This document shows, one piece after another, positions 22,801 through 35,509 of a stretch of 64,000 nucleotides of DNA (position 1 is its first letter; the number at the start of each line of letters is the position of its first letter). A program made the position numbers and the translations under genes. Origin of the DNA: Vitellaria paradoxa (taxonomy: Eukaryota > Streptophyta > Magnoliopsida > Ericales > Sapotaceae); assembly GCA_019916065.1 (NCBI GenBank), contig CM034240.1, positions 16,415,894 to 16,479,893 of the forward strand. The letters run 5' to 3'. The notes below the pieces were generated by a model. That model saw only the letters and a list, made by a program, of their open reading frames with translations, ran no database searches and was not told the DNA's origin.

Positions 22801-23304
22801 GTTAATTTTTTAGTTTTTTGTTATTTTGACATTTTTGTCTTTTAAAATTTAAAATAAGTTTAAAATATAAAAAAATAATTTCATCATTTAAAAAAAAACA
22901 AAAAACAAAAAACTAGTAATTGGTAACTTATTTTGGCAAACGATCACTTACTGCAGTTGAGTTAATCATTCAATTAGGGGTATCGTTTGTGAGAGTAATT
23001 TTGGCATAAATCTGCCAATTTTAAGAATTTGGACATTTGGCAAAATATTTGATTTTGCCTTCTTTTCTTCTTAGCAACAGTTAGTTTCAATACAAAACTT
23101 ATCAAAATTTTTTTCCAAATACACCAAAACTTGTCAAAATTTTCTAAAAGTTGTTAAAAGTTTACGAAACACCCAAAAATTACTGAAAGTTATTAAAATT
23201 TACTACTTATTTCATCAAACATATCAAAAATTTCAAAAACTAATTTTTGTTAAAAAAATACCAAAAGTTAGTAAATTGGACTTCCAAATAGCCGAGAATA
23301 AAGG
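22801..23304. other. Intergenic, no gene seen
   Basis: AT-rich sequence between the foldback element and the start of the segmental duplication. No coding sequence or clear repeat ends were found. Confidence 0.4.
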
Positions 23305-26300
23305 GTGAATTATAAGTAAAAGTGTGAATACATCTAAATTGTTAAATTTTAATTTAACAGTTTCTACTTATAATATCACCAAACTAACATATTTTTGTAT
23401 ACCAGCCTCACCTTTTTGAGCTGTAGATACTATGAAAATATGCACATATTTTTTTTGTAATTTTTAAAAATTTAAAATTTTAAGAAGAAATTTTATTTTA
23501 ACTACTTATTTTAAGAACCTGTTTGAAGCTTCAATTTTTTTTTCAAAAACTCTTTAAAAAATTTCAAAAAAAAACTTTAAAAGTTACAACCTTCATTATT
23601 TTCGAAAAAAGTATATCTATCATTAAAAATGTAATAAAACCAACCATTATATTGTCAAAAAGATTAAAAAAAATGTCAAATAATAATGTACTTCCCAAAA
23701 TTAAAAATGATATCTATTGTACTATGTTAAAATCCATTCAAACAAATCATTTATGATCCATTTGAAAAGATTTTGAATTTTTTTGATACTTTGATCAGAC
23801 CAAATCTGACACACTACAAAAAGTTTCAATAAACGGCAAAAGTTTTAAACTTTCTCTTATAAAATTTCACCATGCGTTACTTTTACACAACTTTTAAAAA
23901 CTTTTTGTCAAATTATACACAAATGTCTAAAAAATTGCAAAAATTATTTGACACTTCAAACACCCAAAAAATAACTCCAAATTTGAAGAATTTTGCAAAA
24001 ATTTTGAGTTCCAAGTGGGTTATTAGTAAAATTGTCAACTTAACTTTGTATTATTTTATTTTACTTTATTTTTTTGGTTAGGGACTATGAGAAGCTTGCA
24101 AGTGAGTGACTCTGCCTTCGAAAGAATGAAATAGAAAAGGAATATTTTTTGTCTCACATCGTTTGAATAAAAAAAGAAAGTAACATATGTAATATTCAAT
24201 ATTTATAAGGTACAACGCATTTAAAGTCATGAGGACACTGGATTCTATTGGAACTCCAGGGGTATAACACACTTGAGCGCTTAAATAGAGAAAGAAAGTA
24301 ACATATATGTAATATTCAACATCTGCAAATTATAATATATTTTAAAGTCGTGAAGACAATGAATTATGTTAGAACTACAAGGTTAAGTGTACCCCTATGA
24401 ATGAACTTTAATTATTACACATTTATCGATATAATTACACCTTTCCACAGTACATTAATAATATAAAATCTTAGTTTTGTGTAGGTTTCATCCTCATTAC
24501 TCAAATATGAAGTATATGTTGATTTTTATCTCAATGCAAAATGATTGGAACCACATTAAAAATGCAATGGAAGAAACTTGAAGAATGGAACAAACATGGA
24601 TACATCATAATGTATTACATTAATTAATCAAGGCCATTTGTGGAGATGAACGACTTTCATTTAGATTTAATACAAGATGATCTAACTATCAGCCTGGAAG
24701 TCTTAGAAGTAGAAATTTGTATTCAGATATGAAATTGGCGTATTCAAATATTGTTGGTGACTGAAACAAGTTCTAGAGGAAATATCATATTCGAATGTAG
24801 CTCCACAGAATCCAAATGATTGATTGTTTCTTAGCAACGTCTTCCATGTGATCTCAACTTCTCCATGTGATAAGAATCCTAAAATCAAGGAGGTGTAAAG
24901 CTATAATTGAGTACTTGCTAAACAGAATAGAGAAGTCTTTGAAAGAATAAAAAAATATATATAATGTAATAACCTGAATTTTTTTTCCTTAATTAAATTA
25001 TTTAAGTGTGGTAGTGATATTTATTATAGTAAAAATCTAGAAAATTGAGCATTTGAAAATTTTTGGAATGATAAAAAATTAGTTGGAAAATTTTTCGGAT
25101 TAAATTTCACCCTATGTGGGAGTTTAATGTAGAATTTCTAAAATTTTTATCCAAACACTTCTTAGCCCAATTACTTATTTGGTTCAAACCAAGACCATTA
25201 ACCCATGGGTCAACCCTTTTTTTTGACTCACCTCAACTCATTTCAACTCACTTTATCACTCAATGAATTGACTCATGAATAGTTGCTATAAATTATTTCC
25301 CGACAACTTCATTTCCATCTTTCATACACTCTCACCATCTTTCAAAATTATTTGACTAATTGGACAAAGAGAAGACCCACATTGATGACCTTAAAGCATC
25401 TTTTTCAAATTATTTAGCAAACAAGATTTAAAGCATTTTGTTTGAAAGCTAGCATGATTTAAAGCATTTGGTTAAATTGTCAAAAAGCTAGCATGATTGT
25501 TTAAATTTGTCAAAAAGTTAGCATGATTCCCGGATCATGCCACCTCCATACATCTTCCCCAATGCTTTTCTTAAATGATATGGTTAGATAGTCAAAAAGT
25601 AAGCATGATTCTTGGATCATGCTACCAATTGTATAGGCATGATCTTACCTTAGTTGATTTTTCTCCACTAATAATTTTCTCCACACTCCCTATAAATTGT
25701 GTGTCTTCAAAGAGAAGAAAATAAGAGAGAAATAAAAATAAATTATTCATTAGTGAGGCTGAAGATTTGGTGTTGCTTGGAGGAAGAAGAAAGGCTTGGA
25801 ATTTTCCAATTTGGGTGGTGTTCAAAGCTAACTCATTTTTCCTTCTCAGACTTGGTCATTAATATCTTCATTGAGGTAGGATGAAGAATCTCCTAAAATA
25901 TATTTGATGCATTTTCTGGTTTGAAGTATGAAACTTGATTGTAATAAAATAAATACCCGTATATTGGGGGTAGGGAAGCCAAAATTTTGACTGAAGTAAT
26001 TTAGTATGCTGACAGCTCTCTATTTGTAACTTCTTATGTGCTTCTAACCCCTAAAACGGTGGAATCAGGCTTTGGCTAAAACATAAACGTTGTAGCCCTT
26101 TCAGTTTTCTTTTCAACCCAAAAAGAATTGCATCAATCCGATTTGTGAGTCAAAAGTTATGCCCAAAATACTGAACACGTGTAAAACTGTATTTTCTGAA
26201 CAAACTGAATTCAAAGCTGTTTTTGTACCTTTAGACCTTAGAATTTTAAAAAGTGTAAAACATGAAAGTTGTAGGTCTTGAAGTCTAGTTTTTACAGATA

Positions 26301-26984
26301 TAAAGTTTATAGATATTGGAGTCTTGCTCTATTTTATATGAATTTTCTTTCAAGCTGCTATTCTGCTTAGCTTTAATTGATGCTTGTTTGGATTTGTTTA
26401 GAATATTATGTTTAAAGATTTATTTAAATTTTTAATTTCCTTCTGTTAGTTATTGTCATGTTAATAATTTCTATTGATATGAAATTATTTTAAACTAGAT
26501 ATTATGTATTATTTGACACTCTAATATTGATGATAATTGACTTAGATAATCAGTTTCATCATGGATAGTTGGATGACTTATTCAAACTAAAATGCTAGTA
26601 TTTGATAAAATGCCCAAAAGAAACAATGGACTCGTTCTTTTCTCATTTGGTCTTTCTTAAATGAATTTGATTTATTTTTGGCATTGTTTTGTCAACCTAG
26701 CAAGTTATATAATTATATTTTTATGATTAAGTGAATTAAATGAAACTCATTTAATACCTTCCTAAACATTGGGATAATTCTGTGGACATTTGTGGATATC
26801 TTGAAGCCAAAAACCTATGATAAGGGTTTGGTTATAAATAAGATGATGATTGAAAATTTATTTAAATTATTTTTGAATAAAATAAAACTTATCAATTTTG
26901 CTAAAAATTAAATATAAGTCCAAGAGCTATTTATTATCTTCATATTCCATAAAATAATAAAATAAAAGGTAAAAGGAGCAAAAA

Positions 26985-27070
26985 ACCGAGATTTGCAGCC
27001 AATGAGGTTCGAACTTGCGACTTTAAATCGCAATTAGGGTCGCCCACCCACTAAGCTACCAACCTCGGCC
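26985..27070 (-). other. tRNA-like sequence (A and B box) inside the LTR
   Basis: On the minus strand, TTGGTAGCTTAGTGGG resembles a pol III A box, and AAGTTCGAACCTC, about 40 nt further, a B box. Between them a stem TTGCGA/TCGCAA closes a 7-nt loop. No matching acceptor stem is seen, so this is not a working tRNA. A tRNA-derived SINE fragment is the most likely source. Confidence 0.45.
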
Positions 27071-27824
27071 TAATTAATATACCATTAGAAATAATTTTAT
27101 TCTTATCAAATTTGGTACGGTAAGCTTGTCAAAACAATTAACTAAAATACTAGTTTGTATTCTAATTTTTTTTTTACTTGCTAATTGTTAATTTACATAT
27201 AGCGCCTACCTTTGTGATAATGATATTTATGACTATGTTAAATCTTTGATTTATTGAGAATTACTATTAAAGTATGGATATAGATAAAGTGCTTAAAAAT
27301 ATATTGCATGTGACTAAATAATCTCACTTTTGATTCATCGACCGGGAACATTGCCGGTTGTTATTAAAAATGTCTGATTTCCATACAAGGTACCCTTGGA
27401 ATGTAAAAGGGTGAGAAGAAATTAAGGCACTTCGTGCTAAAGCTGTTTTTGGCAATGGGGTGATGGGTGGGTAGAAATGGCCTTTTAGATGAAGATGGGA
27501 ACATGCATTTTATTTGGGAGATGCTCCCTTCTGACCTGGCCAGTCAGGTAGCCGGTCGCGACGGCTAGGTTTTTGGTAGGTGACACCGTCGGTATGCATT
27601 GGATGCTAAGCCCGTAAAGTCACTGGTTCCCAAGGCTGGGGGTAGAGGAGGATAGGAGTATGATTATCATAGGAGGATTTAGATTAAACTCCTTTACAAA
27701 ATTTTACTGTGACCAACAATCTCTCTTGTTATGTATGAATGATGTGTTGGAATTATTTAATTATATTAAATTCCTCTCGATTAATATTTTATAAAAATAT
27801 ATATATATATATATGTATGAAACT

Positions 27825-27905
27825 TGTATCGCTACGGGGTTTGATCCCGAGACCTTGAAGATCTAAATCTGAGATCCCTACCACTGCGACACAGACTTCA
27901 TTGTG
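27825..27905 (-). other. Second tRNA-like A/B box pair
   Basis: On the minus strand, GTCGCAGTGGTAGGG (A-box-like) and GGGATCAAACCCC (B-box-like), about 35 nt apart. The same pair is at about 2130-2205 in the related LTR fragment. Confidence 0.4.
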
Positions 27906-29155
27906 GTATACACATCAGTATTTAATTATTTTACATATAAGTAAAATAGTAGTTACGGTGACGATTTCATCGAACCGTTGTAAGTATAATTTACATTATT
28001 TAGTTGAGATCTATTGAATTAATTGTTGCATAAATAGTATGCCACTTAAACACATTCACTTAATACAGTGTAGTATTACAACCACTGCATATAGGCACCT
28101 AGGAGATTCTGATTACTGGGCTTTGGTAGCTCACCCCTTGTGGGAATATTTTTTCAGGATATTAAGCACAGGGATACAGAAGATGAGCTGGAAAGAGATT
28201 AAATTCTCTTAAATATTCCATCAGAAGAGTTATCTATTTTTTCTTCTTTCCTGCACAGAGCTGGAGGACTTTATTTTTGGTCTGTAATAATTGTTGGATG
28301 ATTGTAATTATTAAGCATAGACCTAATTTACTTTTATTTGGTATGTAATATTAATAGCGTGATTGGGACACTTAGATGGCTCTGTAATATTTTTCTCTAT
28401 CTTTATTTTGAGCCCTGTAGTTGAAATCCCATCAAATGGTTCAGTCCAATGACTTATAAATATTGTTTGGGATAAACATGGGATTTTAACTATCTTAAAT
28501 TTTTCTTACGGGTCAACCCCAATCTGGAGGAAAACTCTGGGGTGTGACAGCGTGTTTTTATCATCTCATTTTTATACCTAACAAATAAATTCCAAGTCAC
28601 CCCTAGGCATTCGGTTATGAAAATCCGGGGCGTGACATATAAGGTACAGCTGGCATCATACAATACACTTTCCCATTAGTTTTTAGTTTTACATTTTAGA
28701 GTTTCTTATCAATTCTGTAGATAGAGAGAGAGACTTTTAGTTTCAAATTCTATATTGAATTTCAATTTTCAATTGCAATTAGTGTAATCTGATTTCAATA
28801 TTCAAGTAATTTCCATTTCAAAATTCAATGTTTTCTTTTTAGATTTCTACCCCTGTTCTTAATTTTCTGAGTATAATCGCTTGATTTTTTCTTAGGCCAA
28901 GGTAATGACAATATCCTTTCCCATGATTCTCAAGATGCCGAGCTTTATGGTTACATTTTGTGTTCTTCAATTGCCAATTCAATTTGTATTTGAATACTTT
29001 AGAAATCATTGATTCAAGGCTCAATTAGCATTGATTTGCATATCTTATCGATAAACTCATAGGTGTTGCTTAATTTAGAACCCTCATGACAATCTTGTAT
29101 GTGGGTTGCTAAACCTAGAATCCTATTGTTTTTAAGATATTCTATGCACTTAAAG

Positions 29156-31111
29156 TGTAATAACCTAGATTTTTTTATTTAATTTAATTTGTAAATTATT
29201 ACTTGATAAATTTAAAATTTAGTTTGCTATTTAAATTTAATAATTTGAAATTTTTGATCTTTTTGAATTGTATTTAAAAAAAGATTTGATTTTTGGTTAT
29301 ATTTGAAAAGGTTTTTAAAATTTTAGGGAAAATGGTGTAATTTTCCTAAACTTACAGGGAATAGGAAATTAATTAGTTGGTTAGGATTAAATTTCTACTA
29401 CTATATATATATAATGTTGTATTTATTTTGTAAAAAATAAAACCCTAAAAAAAGATAGAAGAGGAGAGAAAGAAGAAGTAGAAAAATAGCGATTACGCTG
29501 TAATTTATTTGGTGAACTGGTGGCTTGATTTTTACCTTCCGTTGCAGAGATTTTTCCTTCGTTGCCGAATTAATAAGGTAAAGGGCCGAACCTCTAAAAT
29601 TTTGTGCTTATATATATGTATATATATATATATATACGTGCATAGTTATATATATATAATAAAGTAATCTGGCCGAATTGAAGTTGGACATTTGAAAAAC
29701 AATCTGTGCTGAATTGGTGGTGAATGGACTGTTTGACTATGACTTGCTGTAAATCATTAGTTAAAAGTTTGTTTTATATATATATATATATATATGTACG
29801 AACCCGCCATTAAACGTCCACTACACGTTTGTAGACCTTGGTAATTTTTCTTTTTTTGTTTTTTTCTATTTTGTCTTATATGAAAAGGATCATAGCCATA
29901 ATATTTGTAAACCCTTCACTTTGGACATAGTTTTAAATCTGCAATTGACGGGCCTCGGGTAGATGGACGTTTGGTTGATGAATTGGCATTAAATTCATGA
30001 TATATGTTTGATAATTGTTTGTTTTATTTTATTTTAATGTTATTTGTTTAAAACCCGTAGATGTGAAACATGAAACATGTCTAATACAGTGTGGTTATCT
30101 GCAAGATTGTTTGTTTAATAGGATCAAAGTTTGTGTTATTTAATATGTTAGTGTGTTAATGATTAATAAGGTCTAAAACGTAAATTTAAGGAAAATTTAT
30201 TTAATGTCTGTTTAAAATGAAAGTGGATGCGTTTTGTTTGGATTTAGGTTACTGAAAATATCAGGTATATGTACCCAAAGGTTGAAAGTCCCGAAACTCG
30301 CACGGGGTTGGTTATCAATTCCAGTAGACTAGTAACCTACAAACGAGTAGATACCTAAGGGTGGCATGTTACAATCCTAAGGCTTTAGCTTAAGAAGCAG
30401 ACATCGAAGGATGGTGTATATTGGTTGGGTCCTGTTTCTACGGGACAACCAAGCAGACATTAGAGAATGATGTATATTAGTTGGGTCTTATTTCTACGAG
30501 ACAAGCAAACAGTAGTACCTTGAAATCAAATTGATTTTATTTGATGTGTTATGTAGTGCTAAAACACGATTAATGGTAATGAAAGTAGATAAATAAATAA
30601 ATTTAAATTCTTATTTAAAATTGTAATTTGTGCATAATTGTTTCACATAGTAGCATGCTAGGACATACTGTATTTATATTATTATTATTATTAGGGTTCC
30701 TAGCACACGTGGTATTAGTGCTAAACCCTTACAACTTGTGATGCATGTAATAAATTTGAGTAACGTGCTAGACCTTCCAAGCATAAGAATTAAAGTTTTA
30801 TTTATTATTTTTATGTAATTATTTTTAGACTCTAGGAAATTATTTTTGAGTTGATTGTGACAAACCTCTGTTTTTGAGGTGAATGTTAATTATTATTGTT
30901 TTTTTTTTAGAGTTTAGTTTTGGAGCTTTGTTGCCTAATGGATTTAAACTGTGGCATTTATTTAAATTTAAAGTTTAATTTTATTTATTTTTATATTCAT
31001 TGCTCCATAGTGTGTGCTTATGGTTTTGATGTGGAGCAGGAAAAGTTATTTAATTTTGTATTATATGTTCTTTTGTTCACATACTCGAGTTGTGAAACTC
31101 GGAGCGTGACA
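29156..31111. mobile_element. Solo LTR, 1.96 kb, with 5-bp target duplication
   Basis: Starts TGTAATAACC and ends GCGTGACA; flanked by TAAAG at 29151-29155 and 31112-31116. The uninterrupted site is preserved in copy B at about 52243-52250, so the insertion came after the duplication. No coding region was found inside. Confidence 0.85.
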
Positions 31112-32892
31112 TAAAGTGTTTGATCCATGATTTGTTTCAATTGAATTTAATTTTGTCAAAATCAGTTCAAGTTGTGTTAGTGAATTATAAACTCTTAGCA
31201 TTTTGAGACTGATTTAGAAAGGCGTTGGAATTGTCTTGTCTAACTTTTTAATCTTAGATTTTGATTAAATTCAACTTTCATTTCCACAAACATTATCAAA
31301 CCAGATTTTAATTTCTATTTTAAATTCATGTGAGTCATGCTTTCGTCACTTTAATCCATTAGAATTAACAATTACTTTCCCTTTAGATCCCTATGAAAAT
31401 CGACTTGGTATTCACCGGTTTATTGTGTTTCAACCACACTTTACACTTGGGAAAGTTTGTCTCAATTTTTTCTAATCAAAACACTTAAATCAAAATTCAA
31501 AATTAATAATGAGATAATTGAGCAACACGACCACCCTAAGAAGTACTCACCATGAGCCATGAGGGCGCTTACCCCTACATAATATTTGTCATGAGCCGCA
31601 AGGGTACTGAGTTCCACATGACACAAGTACAATACATTTTAAAACCGTAAGGCACTGGATTCCATTGGAATTTTAGGGGGCTAAAGTGTACTCCCAAGTA
31701 CTTGCCATGTGAGTACTAGATTTTATTGGAATTCTGGGGTTAAACGTACTTGAGTAAGAGCAGTACCCTTAAAAATATTTGTCCTGCACCAAATTAAGGC
31801 CAAAGTAGAAAACATTATATTGTGAAAATGTGAGTTGTTACATTATTTATCTTACATATATATACTCTTAAAACTATTAAAAATTATTTCTAATCCAAAT
31901 TATCAAAAACATAAAAGATTAGGTAACCTTTAATGTATTTTAAAGCTATTGTAAAGCTATTGTTATGATTATTTAAGACTAGACTAGATCTGTTAGGATA
32001 AACAATTAAAAATGACTAGTAATAATAATGAGGGCAAGCCTATTTACACTCCCTAAAAAATCTCTTACACTTTACTTTGCTTTTTGATTAATTAAAAATA
32101 CACAATTGCTCATTTATTTTTCACATACATTTTGCATACTTATAATGCCATAAAAGTTCTTCTATAAAAACTTAGTCAAAGATATAATTATAATATCATA
32201 AATAACTTTATTTTATATTATTGAAATTATTTTTTTATATATTTTGATAATTTTTATTTTATAGTACTTAACTAATTTTTCTTAGATATTTTGACAAGCA
32301 AGCGGCAATTATAATCTAATTTTCTTTTTAAAATTCACTTATACATATGAATTACGTAATTATGTTTAAAATTTCTAATTTTAGATTTTTTTAAAACAAT
32401 ATTTGTTATTATAAAAAATCAAATTAAGTTTCAAAAGCAAGTTATTTATGCTTTGTTTGATAAATCTATTTGTATAATAAAAAGTTAATTTTTTTAATTG
32501 ATTGATTTTCCTAGTTAGATTTTTTTGATAGCTCTATCTTTTTTCCGTAGATGAATGGTGAGGAAAAAAAAAAGAATAATTACCTTTTTACCTTCTATAC
32601 TTAAGGTGAAAATCAATTTCACTTGCTAAATTTAAAAAATATATCTTTACATCCCTTATAATTTGGACTAAAGTGAAATTCTAAACGGCATTAAATTTTT
32701 AAGTAAAAAAATAAAAAATACCCATTTAAAATCAAATAGAATCAGGGGGTATAAGTGTAGTTAATATAAACTATAAGGGGTATACATGCAATTTCTAAAC
32801 TTACTTAAAGTAGAAATCATTATGTTTCACGATTTTTTTTAACTGTAACGACCTGCATCCATATAGTACAATATTGTCTGCTTTAGGCTTGG

Positions 32893-32977
32893 TAAGCTAC
32901 TTCCCAGGAGGTCACCCATCCTAGTACTGCCCCCATTGGAGCACGCTTAACCCTGGAGTTCCCACTGAATCTAGTGC
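32893..32977 (-). other. 5S rRNA-like domain of Cassandra LTR 1
   Basis: On the minus strand it contains GGTTAAGCGTGCTCC (A-box region), AGTACTAGGATGGG (intermediate element and start of C box) and GTGACCTCCTGGGAAGT (C box), as in plant 5S rRNA. It is not a real 5S gene: the outer parts are changed and it lies in a retroelement LTR. Similar domains are at about 33772-33856 and 34130-34210. Confidence 0.85.
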
Positions 32978-33370
32978 TCTCACGGCTTTAAAACCCGTTA
33001 TTCTTATATGGATATTGAATATTACATATATGTCACTTTCTTCCATGACCCAGGCAATGTGGGATGGGAGACATTACTTTTCTATTTTATCTCCAGCTTC
33101 ACTCTCCCGCAGGCAGGGTCCCTCACGGGCAGGTACCACACGGGTAGGTCCCTCACAGTATCTCACAATCCTCCCCCTTACAGGGCACGCGTCCCTGCGT
33201 GGCCTCCTACTTTACTCTCCCGCAGGCAGAGTCCCTCACAGGTAGGTCCCCTATACGCGGGGCCCCCACACGCGTGATCCCACACTTTCGGTTGGGCATT
33301 GGCTCTGACACCATTTGTAACAACTTGTATCCATATAATACAATATTGTTCGCTTTGGGCTTAGTAAGTT

Positions 33371-33410
33371 GCTTCCCAGAAGGTCATCAATCCCATTGAA
33401 TCTAGTGCCC
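33371..33410 (-). other. Damaged 5S-like domain of Cassandra LTR 2
   Basis: It keeps the part matching the C box (complement of CTTCCCAGAAGGTCATCAA) but joins straight to the CCCATTGAATCTAG segment. The portion holding the A box and intermediate element is gone (about 45 bp compared with LTR 1). Confidence 0.75.
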
Positions 33411-34489
33411 TCACGGCTTTAAAATGCGTTGTTCTTATATAGATATTGAATATTACATTTATTCCACTTCTTTCCATAACCCAAGCGATGTGGGATGGGA
33501 GGCATTGCTTCTCTGCTTTATCTCCGGCTTCACTCTCTAGCAGGCAGAGTCCCTTACGGGTAAGTCCCTCAGAGTCCCTTACAGGACACACGTCCTCGTG
33601 TGGCCTCCTGCTTCACTCTTTCGTAGGCAGAGTCCCTCACAGGCAAGTCCCCTACACGCGGGGCCCCGACACGCATGATCCTACACTTTTGGCTTGGCAT
33701 TAGCTCTGATACCATTTATAACAACTTGTATCTATATAGTACAATATTGTCCGCTTTGAGCTTGGTAAGCTATTTCTCAGGAGGTCACCCATCCCAGTAC
33801 TGACCTATTGGAGCATACTTAACCCTGGAGTTTCCACTAAATCCAGTACCCTCACGGCTTTAAAATGTGTTGTTCTATATTGATATCGAATATTACATAT
33901 ATGCTACTTCCTTCCACGACCCAGGCGATATGGGATGAAAGGCAATGCTTCTCTGTTTCACCTTCGGTTTCACTCTCTCACAGGCAGAGTCGCTTATATG
34001 CAGGTCCCCCCACATACGAGCCCCCACACGCGTGATCCCATATTTTCAGTTGGGCATTGGCTCTGATACTATTTGTAACGACCCGCATTCATATAGTACA
34101 ATATTGTCAGTTTTGGGTTTGGTAAGCTGCTTCTCAAGAGATCACCCATCCCAGTACTGCCCCCACCAGAGCACGCTTAATCCTGGAGTTCTCACTGAAT
34201 CTAATACCATCGCGGCTTTAAAACGCGTTGTTCTATATTGATATCAAATATTATATATATGCCACTTCCTTTCACGACCTATGCGATGAGGGATGAAAGG
34301 CATTATTTCTCTGTTTCACCTTCGACTTCACTTTCCCATAGGCAAAGTCCCTCACGGGCACACAGTCCCTCACATTAATGTTTTCACTTTAATGCAAACT
34401 ATAAGGGATAAAAGATAAGTTTTTAAAATTTAAGGGGTGTAAAGTGATTTTCACCTTAAATATACGAGATAAAGAGGCAATTACTACAA

Positions 34490-35500
34490 AAAAAGAATCT
34501 ATGGTTTTACTTTGAATTTAGGATTGGTGAGAAAAGTTACTAGGGGTAAAGGACAATTAGAAATTTAAATTTACAAGTGGTTTTATTTTTATATTTGCAG
34601 GTTTTATTTAAGAAAAGAATATTTTTAAAGAATAAAATAAATTTTATTTTCATTTGTATTTTTAGAAATCACATAAAAATTAATTTTAATTTATTTTATA
34701 ACTTAATCAACCAAGAAAATTACTTATTTTATTTTTTACGAATTTTCATAAATTATTTATTTTAGCATTTGTCACACTAACAATTTATTTTATTACCTTA
34801 TTTTTAAAATATATTACTAGATTATGAAAATTGAAAGAATCGTATAAAGCCTTACTAAATGACTAGAGGATAGTGAGAGGAGTTAAAATGATAAAAGTAT
34901 ATAAATAAAGGATGAAAGAAATTATTTTTTTATTTGATTTAAATATGAAATATAATAAAATAAGATAAAATTTATTTTTATATGATTGTTAAAAATATAA
35001 ATTTAAATAAATATCATTTTAGTATTTAGAAATAATTTTTATATTCTCTTTTAGGCATACGAGCGTTGTTTAAATTTAAAAATATTTTTTTTATGAAAGG
35101 CAATTTTGTCATTTCAAATTAGGCACAAGAATAGCTAGTTAAAAAAAGATGGTTTTATAATTTTATTCAATGAAAAAGTAAAGAGGAGTGTAAAATGCTA
35201 TTTATGATGTGTAAATGGGCTTATCCTAATAATAAAAGATTTTAATTTGTATGTAGGAGAAAATAAAAAAAGAAGCATTTGAATATCAAATTCACATTGT
35301 CGAAAAAGAACCAAGTAGCATAGTTACAACTTTAAATTTTTTGCAAGATATATAGTGTAGTTAAGCTTATATGTATTATAATATAAATCTATCGGCAAAT
35401 ATAAAAACTTTATTTGAACAAGTAATCAACAAAAATTATTCAAGTGAAATGAAAAAATCTTAACCTTATACATACAAAAAAAAAAAAAAAAAAAAGAAAA
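34490..35500. other. Intergenic within copy A, no gene seen
   Basis: AT-rich and collinear with about 54890-55915 of copy B. No coding sequence was found. Confidence 0.5.
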
Positions 35501-35509
35501 AACTTTGAT

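Larger units (their letters stand above)
24965..28637. mobile_element. Solo LTR, 3.67 kb, with 5-bp target duplication
   Basis: Starts TGTAATAACC and ends GCGTGACA (TG...CA) and is flanked by TATAA at 24960-24964 and 28638-28642. Copy B lacks it (empty site near 51733). No gag or pol coding was found, and the two ends do not repeat each other internally, so a solo LTR or a non-autonomous element is likely. The start and end resemble the shorter solo LTR at 29156-31111, pointing to related Ty3-like families; this assignment is tentative. Confidence 0.75.
32844..34374 (-). mobile_element. Cassandra-type TRIM array: four LTRs, three internal regions
   Basis: Four LTR copies start (in + coordinates) at 32844, 33316, 33717 and 34074, each carrying 5S rRNA-like sequence in reverse. 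They alternate with short internal regions. On the minus strand each internal region begins with a primer-binding site like TGGTATCAGAGC (initiator tRNA-Met; 33302-33313 is the complement) and ends in a purine tract (complement at 33170-33179). LTR length is about 300-325 bp. There is no coding. The ends are TG...CA, and the flanks TTAAC/TTAAT are a 5-bp duplication with one mismatch. Copy B has the empty site near 54773. A 5S-bearing LTR with no genes is the hallmark of Cassandra. The LTR-internal-LTR-internal chain suggests unequal recombination between LTRs. Confidence 0.9.
32573..34487. mobile_element. Foldback element (MITE) split by a Cassandra insertion
   Basis: Inverted arms of about 80 bp: the left from AATAATTACCTTTTTACC (about 32574) and the right ending GGCAATTACTAC (about 34487). 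In copy B the same element is whole at about 54515-54885 (about 370 bp), starting and ending with the matching arms. In copy A the Cassandra array sits in its middle. Confidence 0.65.

Noticed and set aside
26985..27070. Functional tRNA gene
   Set aside because: A and B boxes and an anticodon-like stem are present, but no acceptor stem pairs.
32893..32977. Genuine 5S rRNA gene
   Set aside because: Only the internal promoter part is well kept, the outer regions differ, and it lies in LTRs with primer-binding sites and a purine tract. It is Cassandra.
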